Assembly (NCBI GenBank): GCA_023953905.1
Contig: JAMLJA010000007.1
Location: 1 to 64,000 of the forward strand
Direction: 5' to 3'
Length of the DNA: 64,000 bases
Origin: Rhizobiaceae bacterium
GTDB taxonomy: Bacteria; Pseudomonadota; Alphaproteobacteria; Rhizobiales; Rhizobiaceae
Shown here: piece after piece, positions 45,838-54,813 of the stretch
How the letters are laid out: each line of letters begins with the position of its first letter
How positions within the stretch are numbered: position 1 is the stretch's first letter
Notes under the pieces: generated by a model
Seen by the model: only the letters and a program-made list of their open reading frames with translations
Database searches by the model: none
What the model was told of the DNA's origin: nothing
Made by a program: the position numbers and the translations under genes

Positions 45838-46926
45838 GTGACGACATCCGTTTCCATCGACAACGTCAGCAAGGAATTCAGTGGAACGACCGCCGTCGAC
45901 AGTGTTTCGATCGAGATCGGACAGGGGGAGTTCTTCACCCTTCTTGGCTCATCGGGTTGCGGCAAGACCACGCTGTTGCGCATCATCGCGGGCTTCCTGC
46001 CTCAAACGCGGGGCGACATCCGCTTTGGCGACAAGATCATCAACAACGTGCCGGCGCACCAGCGCAACACGGGCATGGTGTTTCAGAACTATGCGATATT
46101 CCCCCATCTCTCTGTTTTCGAGAATGTCGCTTATGGATTAAAGGTGCGGGGCCGTAGCCGCGGCGACATCGATCGCGAGGTGCGACAGATGCTGGATCTG
46201 GTGCGGCTCGGCCATCTCAGCCATCGTCTGCCGCGTGAGCTTTCGGGCGGTCAGCAGCAGCGGGTCGTGCTGGCCCGCGCGATGGTCATCAAGCCCGATG
46301 TGCTGTTGATGGACGAGCCGCTCTCCAATCTCGACACGGAAATGCGGCTCCATCTCCGCTCCGAGATCCGCGCCCTTCAGCAGCAATTCGGTGTCACCAC
46401 CATCTACGTCACGCACGATCAGGAAGAAGCGCTGCTCATCTCCGATCGGGTCGCCGTAATGAGCACGGGAAAGGTCGTGCAACTCGGACCACCGCGCGAG
46501 ATCTATCTGCAGCCGTCAACGCTGTTTGTGGCAAGTTTCATCGGCGACAACAACCTGTTGCCGGCCATGGTGGAAGAAACCCGACCTGACGGCAGCCTGC
46601 TTGCGCGACTACCGGGCGGACAGGCTCTTATCGCCCATGCCGTTCCCGGACAGAAGCTGAGCCACGGCGAAGCCTGCACCGTTTCGCTGAGGCCGCAGGA
46701 CGTTGATCTCAAACAGGGCGGACCGGGTGGTCTGGAGGGTGTCCTGGAGGATATCCAGTTCCTCGGCAACACGATCAAGATGTACTTCAGTCTGGGCGAG
46801 GGCAAGCCGGTTGTCGTCACCTTGCCGGGTCGTCACGACGTCACCATTCCGACTGTCGGCTCAAAGTGCACCCTCCACCCCAGCGCCCACGCAGTGACCG
46901 CCTTTGAAGGGGTCGTGTCGCAATGA
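45838..46926 (+). CDS. ABC importer ATPase, FbpC/AfuC type
   Basis: This is a 362-residue ATPase. I chose the GTG at 45838, with GGAGG six bases before it; a GTG at 45826 would put the ribosome site inside the gene. Walker A is GSSGCGKT at 37-44, the signature is LSGGQQQR, Walker B is VLLMDEPLSNLD, and a TOBE-type domain follows. It overlaps the permease gene by four bases. Confidence 0.92.
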   Translation: MTTSVSIDNVSKEFSGTTAVDSVSIEIGQGEFFTLLGSSGCGKTTLLRIIAGFLPQTRGDIRFGDKIINNVPAHQRNTGMVFQNYAIFPHLSVFENVAYGLKVRGRSRGDIDREVRQMLDLVRLGHLSHRLPRELSGGQQQRVVLARAMVIKPDVLLMDEPLSNLDTEMRLHLRSEIRALQQQFGVTTIYVTHDQEEALLISDRVAVMSTGKVVQLGPPREIYLQPSTLFVASFIGDNNLLPAMVEETRPDGSLLARLPGGQALIAHAVPGQKLSHGEACTVSLRPQDVDLKQGGPGGLEGVLEDIQFLGNTIKMYFSLGEGKPVVVTLPGRHDVTIPTVGSKCTLHPSAHAVTAFEGVVSQ

Positions 46927-48599
46927 GCAGCGTTGCGACCGCGCCGTCGCCGCTTTCCCGGCTGTTGAGCTTCTGGCCGATCGTCACCCTGGTGGCGCTC
47001 GCGACATCGACCTTCCTGCTGCTTCTGCCGGTCTACAACATTGTCGGACTGAGCTTCTCCGGGCAGGAGGGCGGCGCTGGCATCTTCGAGAACTACATCA
47101 TGTTCTTCTCGGAGCCGTATTATTACCGGTCGCTGATCAACTCCTTCATCGTCTCGATCAGCGCCATGGTGCTCGCGCTGCTCATCGGAGTGCCGGCGGC
47201 CTATATCGTCTCGCGCTACGACATTGTCGGCCGCAGCCTTATCAAGACTGCGGTGGTCCTCACCTTCGTCTCGCCGCCATTCATAGGCTCGTACTCCTGG
47301 GTGGTCTTGCTCGGTCGCAAGGGTGTGCTGTCGCAAATGTTTGCCGACGTCGGTATCTCGCTGCCGTCGATCTATGGTGCACCGGGCATCATCTTCGTTT
47401 TCACCCTGCAGTTCTTTCCCTTTGTGTTCCTTCTGGTGTCGTCCGGCCTGAAGTCCATCGACCAGAGCGTGGAGGATGCAGCGCGCAACCTTGGTTCCGG
47501 TGAGGGCAGGACCTTTTTCACTGTGATCGCGCCGTTATTGTTGCCTTCGATCACCACTGGCGCGCTTCTGGTTTTCATCGCGTCATTCACCGATCTCGGC
47601 ACCCCGATCATTCTGGGCGAGCGCTTTCGGGTCCTGCCCGTGCTGATTTATGGCGAGTTCGTCAACGACTTCGGCGGCCGGCCAGTTCTGGCTTCGACGC
47701 TCGCCGTCCTGCTGCTGATCGTCACGACGGGGGCGCTTCTTCTCCAGCGCCGGCTTGCCGCGCGTTTCTCTTACGCGACGTCGGCGATCCGCCCCCTGAC
47801 GCTACAGAGTCCGGGGCCCCTCAAGCGTTTCCTTGCCTCGGTCTTCATCTACGGGCTGGTGCTGCTGGCGCTGCTGCCGATGATCAACATTGTCATTTCC
47901 GCCTTTCTAAAGTCGAATGGTCCGGTGTTGGTGGCAAAGTTCACGCTTGCCAATTTCGACAAGGTTTGGCGGATGGCCGATGGACCGCTCCTCAACACGG
48001 TGATGTTCACCACAATTGCCACCGCGATGTGCGCCATCATGGGCACGATGATCGCCTATATCATTGCAAGGCGATCTGGGCGCATCAGCGCGCTTCTCGA
48101 TACGGTCGTTATGTTTTCCTACGCCGTGCCCGGTATCGTTCTGGGCGTCGGCCTCGTGGTGACCTATCACAACCCGCCTCTCGCGCTGACCGGCACGCCG
48201 TTAATCCTGATCCTGGCCTATTTCATTCGGCGTCTGCCCTTTTCGGTGCGTTCGTCCGTCTCCAGCCTGCAGCAGCTTTCCCGCGACACCGAAGAGGCCT
48301 CCATCAATCTTGGCGCGGGTCCCGGCCGCACCTTCCTCAAGATCACCGTGCCGCTGCTTTCCATGGCGATCCTCTCCGGTGCGTTGCTGACCTGGTCCAA
48401 CACAATCCGGGAACTCTCCGCGACGCTGGTTTTGCAATCCGGCTCGACCACGACCATCAGTGTGGAGATCTTCAATGAGGTCGCGAACGGCAATTTCGGG
48501 ACCGCCTCGGCGCTTGGCATGACGCTCATTGTCTTGACCTTTCTGCCGCTGCTGCTGCTATTCACCTTCCTGGGCAAAAACGAAGAGGCACTCGTCTGA
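46923..48599 (+). CDS. ABC importer permease, two halves fused (FbpB/AfuB-like)
   Basis: This 558-residue protein has two permease units with about 12 membrane segments. ATPase-contact loops are at QSVEDAARNLGSGEGRTFFTVIAPLLLPS (near 180) and EEASINLGAGPGRTFLKITVPLLSMA (near 460). Fused permeases of this length are usual for ferric-ion and hexose-phosphate importers. The preceding ATPase gene overlaps in an ATGA. Confidence 0.92.
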   Translation: MSSVATAPSPLSRLLSFWPIVTLVALATSTFLLLLPVYNIVGLSFSGQEGGAGIFENYIMFFSEPYYYRSLINSFIVSISAMVLALLIGVPAAYIVSRYDIVGRSLIKTAVVLTFVSPPFIGSYSWVVLLGRKGVLSQMFADVGISLPSIYGAPGIIFVFTLQFFPFVFLLVSSGLKSIDQSVEDAARNLGSGEGRTFFTVIAPLLLPSITTGALLVFIASFTDLGTPIILGERFRVLPVLIYGEFVNDFGGRPVLASTLAVLLLIVTTGALLLQRRLAARFSYATSAIRPLTLQSPGPLKRFLASVFIYGLVLLALLPMINIVISAFLKSNGPVLVAKFTLANFDKVWRMADGPLLNTVMFTTIATAMCAIMGTMIAYIIARRSGRISALLDTVVMFSYAVPGIVLGVGLVVTYHNPPLALTGTPLILILAYFIRRLPFSVRSSVSSLQQLSRDTEEASINLGAGPGRTFLKITVPLLSMAILSGALLTWSNTIRELSATLVLQSGSTTTISVEIFNEVANGNFGTASALGMTLIVLTFLPLLLLFTFLGKNEEALV

Positions 48600-48655
48600 A
48601 ATCTCGTCAACCATCGGGAGAGTCGGGCCTCATCCCGCCGCGAACCATCGAAGAG

Positions 48656-49576
48656 ATGATCGTGGAGGCGGCCTGGCTCTACTACTACGAAGACCGCACT
48701 CAGAACGAGATTGCCGGGTCGCTCGGCGTTTCCCGTTCCTCGGTGGCGACCTATCTGCAGCAGGCGCGGGCCATGGGGCTGGTGGAAGTGCGACTGGCGC
48801 CTTCCCTGTTCAACACCCGCATTGTCGCCCGCGATTTGCAGCAGAAGTACGGCTTGCAGGAAGTTGTGGTGGCTCCGGGGCCGGAAGGCTCTCTTGATCG
48901 CGTGGCGCAGCTTGCTGCCCGGCGCCTGCCCGACCTGCTGGAGGCCGGCGACTGGCTGGGTGTCTCCTGGGGCCAGACGGTCTGGACCGTGGCCCAGAAG
49001 ATGGCACGCCGGCCCATCGACGATCTTAGCGTCGTCCAGTTGGTGGGAGCGATGCGCACGCCCTACGGGTTCGACTCCACCAATTGTGCAGCGTTGATCG
49101 CGTCTGCGGTGGCGGGCAGGGTGGTCAACCTCCATGCGCCGGCCATACTATCCAGTGCCGCTGTCGCTGATGCGTTGCGTAATGAGGAAATCATTGCTCG
49201 CCAGATCAACGCGCTTTCAGAGATCAACAAGGTGATCTTTGCGGCTGGCTCGGTGGAGGACGACAGCCATATCGTGCTTTGTGGTATCGCCACGCCGGAC
49301 GATCTTCGCGAGTACCGGGCGCGGGGCGCGGTTGGCATGGTCTGCGGCCGCTTCATTGACCGTGACGGGAATCATATCGAAGGGTCGCTCGATCCACGCA
49401 TGATCGGCGTTTTGCCACAAACGATAAAGGGCCTCTCCGTTGGCATGATGGTCTCCGTCGGAGCCGACAAGATCCAGTCGATGGACGCTGCCCTTCAGGG
49501 CGGATACGCGACGCATCTGGTGACCGATCTGCCGACGGCGCTCGGAATCCTTGGGCTTGGAAATTCGAGCCCGTGA
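48656..49576 (+). CDS. SorC family transcription regulator
   Basis: This is a 306-residue regulator with an N-terminal helix-turn-helix (LYYYEDRTQNEIAGSLGVSRSSVATYLQQARAMGLVEVRL, about 8-48) and the SorC sugar-binding domain with VAPGPEGSLDRVAQLAARRLPDLLEAGDWLGVSWGQT. SorC-type proteins such as CggR respond to phosphorylated sugars. The frame is open back to a possible CTG overlapping the permease stop (48596), which would add about 20 residues; ATG 48656 has only a weak ribosome site. It likely controls the divergent operons at 44.6 kb. Confidence 0.88.
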   Translation: MIVEAAWLYYYEDRTQNEIAGSLGVSRSSVATYLQQARAMGLVEVRLAPSLFNTRIVARDLQQKYGLQEVVVAPGPEGSLDRVAQLAARRLPDLLEAGDWLGVSWGQTVWTVAQKMARRPIDDLSVVQLVGAMRTPYGFDSTNCAALIASAVAGRVVNLHAPAILSSAAVADALRNEEIIARQINALSEINKVIFAAGSVEDDSHIVLCGIATPDDLREYRARGAVGMVCGRFIDRDGNHIEGSLDPRMIGVLPQTIKGLSVGMMVSVGADKIQSMDAALQGGYATHLVTDLPTALGILGLGNSSP

Positions 49577-49734
49577 GGTCGAGCGCTGAGAGCTGGAGGA
49601 AACCGACTGGCCAGGTGTTGGCGCTATCACAATAAGCCGGCAAAGGATTGACTCACGCAACGCAATCGGGGCTGATAGCAAATCAAAGGTTTTGCGGCCG
49701 CGATGATGTAGATCGACGAAGGGGAGGGATCCAT

Positions 49735-50847
49735 ATGGGTATCAAAACTAGAATACGAGCCTGGTTGGCCGCAGGATTGACGATCGGATTGCTGGCGACC
49801 GGGAGCTCGGCATTTGCGGAGGATTGGGCGCAGGTCGAGGCGGGGGCGAAGGAAGAAGGTGCGTTGCTTGTCTATTCGACGACAAGCCGAACCGCGAAGG
49901 CCGCCGAAAACTTCTCCGCGCAAACCGGGATCGCCGTGGAGGTCGTGCGCCTTGGCGAGCAGGATCTCATCCAGCGCGCCTATCAGGAGGCCGCATCGGG
50001 CGTTAACGACGTTGATATGATCGTCGTCGAGGACTGGGTGGCAGCTCGCGAACTGCTCTCGAATACCGGATATTTCGTCAATTATGTTCCGCCGACTGCG
50101 GAGAAGCTGTTTGCCGAACGCCACAAGAACCCGCTCGTGCTCGGCTTCATCAACAGGGTCTTCGGCTACAACACCGACAAGCATCCTGACGCCGATCCGC
50201 TGGTAAGCGTCTGGGACCTGACGACGGAGGAGTACAAGGGCCGTGTGATGATCCGTGATGTCGCGATCACTGGAGAGCATCAGAATGCTCTGACGGAGTG
50301 GGTTCGCCGCAGCGATGAACTTGCCGCCGCCTACGAAAAGCGGTTTGGCAAGCCGCTTGAAATGACCGAGGCGAATGCGGGCCTGGAGTTCATCAAGCGC
50401 TTTCTCCAGAACGACGCCATCATCATGACGTCCGACACCAAGATCACCGAAGCCGTTGGCGCGCCTGGACAGGACAACCCACCCTACGGGATGTTCTACG
50501 TCTATTCGAAGCACCGCGACGTGCCGCTTCAGGATCTGCGCGTCAAGGAAAGCCGCCAGATCGACCCGACATTGGGGTATTATTACCCGATCGTGTTGCA
50601 GCTCTCGGCCAATGCAAAGCATCCCAACGCCGCCAAGATGTTCATGGAGTATCTGGGCACTCTGGAAGGCTTTGCCCCATGGGGAGACTCACCTGGCGTC
50701 TATTCGCCTAATCCGAACCAGGTGCCGTTTGAAGGCGATATGCCGCTCGCCTGGTGGGAGGATCACATGTGGTCCTATGACCTTGACTTCGCTGCCGCGA
50801 ACCGGGGTCTCGTGCTGGATACCTGGCTCAAATACGCACAGCGCTGA
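49735..50847 (+). CDS. ABC importer periplasmic binding protein, iron(III)/sugar-phosphate type
   Basis: This is a 370-residue exported protein. GGGGAGGGA precedes ATG 49735, and the signal peptide is clear (MGIKTRIRAWLAAGLTIGLLA..., cleavage after AFA). The mature part begins with EAGAKEEGALLVYSTTSRTAKAAENFSAQTGIAVEVV, typical of the FbpA-like group. It is a distant paralogue of the protein encoded at 44758. The ligand is not evident; the RapZ gene at the end of the operon may hint at an amino-sugar phosphate (inference). Confidence 0.87.
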   Translation: MGIKTRIRAWLAAGLTIGLLATGSSAFAEDWAQVEAGAKEEGALLVYSTTSRTAKAAENFSAQTGIAVEVVRLGEQDLIQRAYQEAASGVNDVDMIVVEDWVAARELLSNTGYFVNYVPPTAEKLFAERHKNPLVLGFINRVFGYNTDKHPDADPLVSVWDLTTEEYKGRVMIRDVAITGEHQNALTEWVRRSDELAAAYEKRFGKPLEMTEANAGLEFIKRFLQNDAIIMTSDTKITEAVGAPGQDNPPYGMFYVYSKHRDVPLQDLRVKESRQIDPTLGYYYPIVLQLSANAKHPNAAKMFMEYLGTLEGFAPWGDSPGVYSPNPNQVPFEGDMPLAWWEDHMWSYDLDFAAANRGLVLDTWLKYAQR

Positions 50848-50873
50848 GAGCGTTTGATCTGTGAAACGCTGAT

Positions 50874-50903
50874 GCCGGGGCATGTCTGATGGCATGTCCC
50901 GGC
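50874..50903 (+). terminator. Intercistronic hairpin between binding-protein and permease genes
   Basis: GCCGGGGCATG (50874-50884) pairs with CATGTCCCGGC (50893-50903), an 11-bp stem with one G-U pair around an 8-base loop. It occupies the first part of the gap after the binding-protein stop, as the hairpin at 45783 does in the neighbouring importer. It overlaps an alternative permease start at 50882, which argues against that start. Confidence 0.65.
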
Positions 50904-50953
50904 CAATGCCAAGCTCGCCCAGGGCTGGCGTTCGGGAAATAGAGATCCAGCCT

Positions 50954-52750
50954 ATGCGAACCTTATATAGCCGCATCTATCTCGGCCTGACGCCGCAACG
51001 CGTACTTTCCATTCTCTTTCTGATCGTGCTTGCGTATCTCGTGATCGTGCCGCTGTTCCTGATGCTGCGCGAGACCTTTGTCGTTCATCCGCTTGAGCGG
51101 TTTCAGATACCGGGATCGCAGGTCGGCGATCTGACATGGGCCCACTGGCAGCGAAATTTCTTCAGTGAAAACGCCTATGCTTTCTTCTATCGGCCGCTCT
51201 TGAACACGCTGAAGATTGCAATTGGTTTCTCACTTCTGGCGCTTCTCATCGGCGGAACGCTTGCCTGGCTCGTGGTTCGCACCGACCTGCCGATGAAAGG
51301 GCTCATCGCCAACGCAGCGATCATCCCTTACATCATGCCTTCGTGGACGCTGGCGCTGGCCTGGATCACCCTGTTCAAGAACCAGCGCATTGGTGGCGAT
51401 CAGGGCATCTTCACGGCGCTGACGGGCGTGGCGACGCCCGACTGGTTCGCCTATGGGCTGATTCCGATCACGATCACGCTTGCCCTGCACTACTTCCCGT
51501 TCGGCTTCATGCTGATCGGTGGCGCGCTGCGCAACATCGATGCACAGCTGGAGGAATCGGCTGAGCTTCTGGGTGCCTCGCGGTTCACGATCCTGCGCCG
51601 CATCGTTGCCCCGCTGGTGCTTCCGGCGATCTTCTCGACCTTTCTGCTGACGTTTTCGCGCGGGCTCGGCACCTTTGGAACGCCTGCTTTCCTCGGCGGG
51701 CCGGTGCGCGAATTCGTGCTGTCCACCTCGCTCTACGCCAACCTCATCGGTCAACGGCCCGGCATCGGCTATCTGGCGGCAGTCGTGATGATCGTGCTCG
51801 GCGTATTGGTGCTCTACATGGATCACAAGATAATCGGCACCCGGCGCAGCTTTGTGACGATATCGGGCAAGGGCGCGCGGGCCGGACTCGTCGCGCTTGG
51901 CCAGTGGCGCTGGCCGGTCGCCGCGCTCGTGCTCGGCTTCATTCTGGCAGTTATCGTCGTGCCGCTTTGCGCTCTGGTGATCGATACGGTGATGCTGCGC
52001 CCGGGCATCTACAGTTGGGACAATTTTACTCTTCACTACTGGATCGGTGACGCCAGCCTGACAGTTGGTCTCGGTACTGGTGAGCCGGGCATCTTGCGCA
52101 ATTCCCAGCTGATGTCGGCATTGGGCAATACGATGATGCTGGCAGTTGTCGTTGCCCTGATCACCGGCATCCTCGGTGTGCTGGTCGGCTACGCGATTGT
52201 GCGCATGCGCGGCACCTGGGTGTCGCAAGCGCTCGATCAGATGTCATTCCTCCCGTATCTGATGCCGTCCATTGCGCTCGGCGCGATTTTCCTCGCCATG
52301 TTTGCCGTGCCGCGCGGCCCCATCCCGTCATTGCATGGCACATTCACGCTCCTGGTGATCGTCTGCACGGTCAGCTATCTGCCCTATGCCGTCAAAGCAG
52401 GGGTAAGTGCCATCCGACAGGTGGGACCCGAGCTGGAAGAGGCGGCGGTCATGGTCGGCGCGTCGTGGTGGACGCGCATGCGCCGTATTCTGATCCCTGT
52501 GCAGAAATCGACCTATTTCTCAGGGATGCTGCTGCCGTTCATCTCGGTGACACGGGAATTGTCGCTGCTGATCCTTCTGGTGACCCCTGCGACGCAATTG
52601 GCGACGACGATCACGCTGCGCTACACCGACCGTGGCTGGTATCCCTACACCAATGGCATGGTGCTGCTTCTTGTCGTCATCGTCGTCAGCAGCACGATTC
52701 TCAGCCGCCGGCTGATGGGAACGAGTATTGCAAAAGGCTTGGGAGGCTGA
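50954..52750 (+). CDS. ABC importer permease, two halves fused
   Basis: The chosen ATG gives 598 residues and two permease units with about 12 membrane segments. The frame is open from 50882, but that start falls inside a hairpin; ATG 50954 gives the normal MRTLYSRIYLGLTPQRVLSILFL start although its ribosome site is weak. ATPase-contact loops are QLEESAELLGASRFTILRRIVAPLVLPA and ELEEAAVMVGASWWTRMRRILIPV. The ATPase gene follows after 1 bp. Confidence 0.88.
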   Translation: MRTLYSRIYLGLTPQRVLSILFLIVLAYLVIVPLFLMLRETFVVHPLERFQIPGSQVGDLTWAHWQRNFFSENAYAFFYRPLLNTLKIAIGFSLLALLIGGTLAWLVVRTDLPMKGLIANAAIIPYIMPSWTLALAWITLFKNQRIGGDQGIFTALTGVATPDWFAYGLIPITITLALHYFPFGFMLIGGALRNIDAQLEESAELLGASRFTILRRIVAPLVLPAIFSTFLLTFSRGLGTFGTPAFLGGPVREFVLSTSLYANLIGQRPGIGYLAAVVMIVLGVLVLYMDHKIIGTRRSFVTISGKGARAGLVALGQWRWPVAALVLGFILAVIVVPLCALVIDTVMLRPGIYSWDNFTLHYWIGDASLTVGLGTGEPGILRNSQLMSALGNTMMLAVVVALITGILGVLVGYAIVRMRGTWVSQALDQMSFLPYLMPSIALGAIFLAMFAVPRGPIPSLHGTFTLLVIVCTVSYLPYAVKAGVSAIRQVGPELEEAAVMVGASWWTRMRRILIPVQKSTYFSGMLLPFISVTRELSLLILLVTPATQLATTITLRYTDRGWYPYTNGMVLLLVVIVVSSTILSRRLMGTSIAKGLGG

Positions 52751-52751
52751 G

Positions 52752-53861
52752 ATGCCAGCAATCAAACTAGACCAGGTATCTCGCGCCTATGGCAAGCAGG
52801 TCTATGCCGTCAGGGACCTGACGCTGGAAATCCCGGATGGATCGTTCACGACCCTGCTCGGCCCATCGGGATGCGGCAAGACCACCACGCTGCGTATGAT
52901 CGCAGGGCTCGATATGCCCACCAAGGGCACCATTCGCATCGGTGACAAGCTGGCATTCTCCCTGGAGGAAGGCAAAAGTCTGGCCCCCGCGAAACGGGGT
53001 CTCGGTCTGGTGTTTCAAAGCTACGCGCTGTGGCCGCATCTGACCGTGGCAAAGAACATTTCCTTCGGACTTGAGGTGCAGAAGGTGCCGCGTGCCGAGG
53101 CCACACGGCGTATCGAACAGGTCGCGACGGCGTTGCAGATCGATGGCCTGCTTGGGCGCTACACCAGCGAGCTTTCTGGCGGCCAGCAGCAGCGCGTTGC
53201 CATTGCGCGTGTTCTTGTGATGCAGCCCTCGGTGCTGTTGCTGGACGAGCCGCTCTCGAACCTCGACGCCACGTTGCGCATGGATATGCGGGCCGAACTG
53301 AAACGTCTGCATCAAGAGACCGGCGCAACGATCATCTATGTGACTCATGACCAGCTGGAAGCGCTGACCATGTCCACCCATATCGCCCTGATGCAATCCG
53401 GCAGACTGCAACAATTCGCGCCTCCGCTGGAGGTCTACGCTCATCCCGCGAACCAGTTCGCAGCAGATTTCCTGGGCAATCCGCGCATCAATCTTCTGGA
53501 GGGGAGTGTCGAGCGGGGACATTTCAAGTGTGCCGGCCTGGACCTCGCCTTGCCCGATACGGTTTCCCCGGCGGACACCCCCACCGCGACACTGGGGCTT
53601 CGCGCCGAAGAACTCCGCCTGCATGGCGCATCCGGTCCGGGTCTTGCCGAGGCGCGCGTGACCACGCTGCTGCCGACCGGTTCCGACTGGTACTATAATG
53701 TGGAATTGGCCGGTAAATCATTGATCGTCCGTCAGAATGACGGTCCGCAACTGCGCCTTGGCGAAACCGTTCATGTCGAGGCGCGGCCCGAATCCATCAA
53801 GCTTTTTGCCGGTGATGGTCGTGCGCTTCTTGCGGCGCCCACCGTGCCCATGGGATCCTGA
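52752..53861 (+). CDS. ABC importer ATPase, FbpC/UgpC-like
   Basis: This is a 369-residue ATPase. Walker A is GPSGCGKT at 37-44, the signature is LSGGQQQR, Walker B is VLLLDEPLSNLD, the switch is YVTHDQLEALTMS, and a C-terminal TOBE domain follows. GGGAGG precedes the start and the gene is 1 bp after the permease. The RapZ gene begins 2 bp after its stop, indicating one transcription and translation unit. Confidence 0.93.
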   Translation: MPAIKLDQVSRAYGKQVYAVRDLTLEIPDGSFTTLLGPSGCGKTTTLRMIAGLDMPTKGTIRIGDKLAFSLEEGKSLAPAKRGLGLVFQSYALWPHLTVAKNISFGLEVQKVPRAEATRRIEQVATALQIDGLLGRYTSELSGGQQQRVAIARVLVMQPSVLLLDEPLSNLDATLRMDMRAELKRLHQETGATIIYVTHDQLEALTMSTHIALMQSGRLQQFAPPLEVYAHPANQFAADFLGNPRINLLEGSVERGHFKCAGLDLALPDTVSPADTPTATLGLRAEELRLHGASGPGLAEARVTTLLPTGSDWYYNVELAGKSLIVRQNDGPQLRLGETVHVEARPESIKLFAGDGRALLAAPTVPMGS

Positions 53862-53863
53862 AC

Positions 53864-54733
53864 TTGATCGAGCCTATCCTTCTTGTCACCGGTATGTCTG
53901 GCGCCGGAAAGACCGAGGTCATGAAGGCACTGGAAGATGTCGGCTTCTTCTGTGTCGACAATCTGCCGCCGCCTCTGCTGCGAGATTTTTCGCAGCTTCA
54001 ATCGCTTTCCTCCGATCCCGACCAGCGCGTCGCAGTGGCCATGGACGTGCGTGGGCGAGAGTTGTTTCCCGAATTGCTCGCCGCGGTGGATGGTCTCGAA
54101 GAGGCCGGGGTGGCCCACAACATCCTGTTTCTGGATTGCGCCGATGATGTACTGGTGCGTCGATACTCGGAGACGCGACGGCGCCATCCGATGCGCGAAG
54201 GTCGCAACCTGTTTGAATGTATTGCGGCGGAGCGCGCCCTTCTGGCAAAGATCAGGGCACGCGCGAACCTCGTGCTCGACACCACCGGCATGAAACCGCA
54301 TCAATTGCGGGAACGACTGGGCCGCATGGTCCTCGACCGGGATGTCAGGCTCGATCTGGTGGTCGATGTCATGAGTTTCGGGTTCAAGCACGGGGTTCCT
54401 CTGGATGCGGATTTGATGTTCGATGTCCGCTTTCTCGCCAACCCCTATTATGAGCCCGCCCTGCGGCACCAGACCGGCCTTGATCCTGCGGTCGCCGATT
54501 ATGTGTTTGCCCAACCCGAGGCCAGCGAAACAGTCGACAACATCGCCAGTCTTCTCGAACGATGGATACCTCTGCATGCCGCCGCCGGTAAGGTCCGTCT
54601 GACCGTCGCAATCGGCTGCACGGGAGGCCAGCACCGATCCGTTGCGCTGGCAGAGGTGCTGTCAGATCGGCTGGCCAAGCAATTCAACTTCGTCTCCGCC
54701 ATTCATCGCGATATGCGCCGGACGGCGAGCTGA
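53864..54733 (+). CDS. rapZ: RapZ/YvcJ family RNase adapter or nucleotide-binding protein
   Basis: The 289-residue protein has the family's N-terminal P-loop (GMSGAGKT at 10-17) followed by DVGFFCVDNLPPPLL, the RRRHPMREGRNLFECIAAERALL region and the C-terminal domain with IGCTGGQHRSVALAEVL. In E. coli the C-terminal domain binds glucosamine 6-phosphate and the protein guides RNase E to the small RNA GlmZ. The start is a TTG, 2 bp after the ATPase gene. The usual genomic partners (ptsN, hprK) are absent; here it travels with a sugar-phosphate-like importer. The C-terminal tail (HRDMRRTAS) is short on the lysines of the E. coli tail. Confidence 0.88.
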   Translation: MIEPILLVTGMSGAGKTEVMKALEDVGFFCVDNLPPPLLRDFSQLQSLSSDPDQRVAVAMDVRGRELFPELLAAVDGLEEAGVAHNILFLDCADDVLVRRYSETRRRHPMREGRNLFECIAAERALLAKIRARANLVLDTTGMKPHQLRERLGRMVLDRDVRLDLVVDVMSFGFKHGVPLDADLMFDVRFLANPYYEPALRHQTGLDPAVADYVFAQPEASETVDNIASLLERWIPLHAAAGKVRLTVAIGCTGGQHRSVALAEVLSDRLAKQFNFVSAIHRDMRRTAS

Positions 54734-54813
54734 CACAAACACGCGATGCGCCGACTGCGTCGACAATTCTGCGATGTGCTAACGAGCCCGTGATTTCTCC
54801 ATCACTGGCGCAG

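Noticed and set aside
50882..50953. Upstream start of the fused permease
   Set aside because: It falls inside an 11-bp hairpin stem and encodes a polar extension unlike the family's N-terminus.
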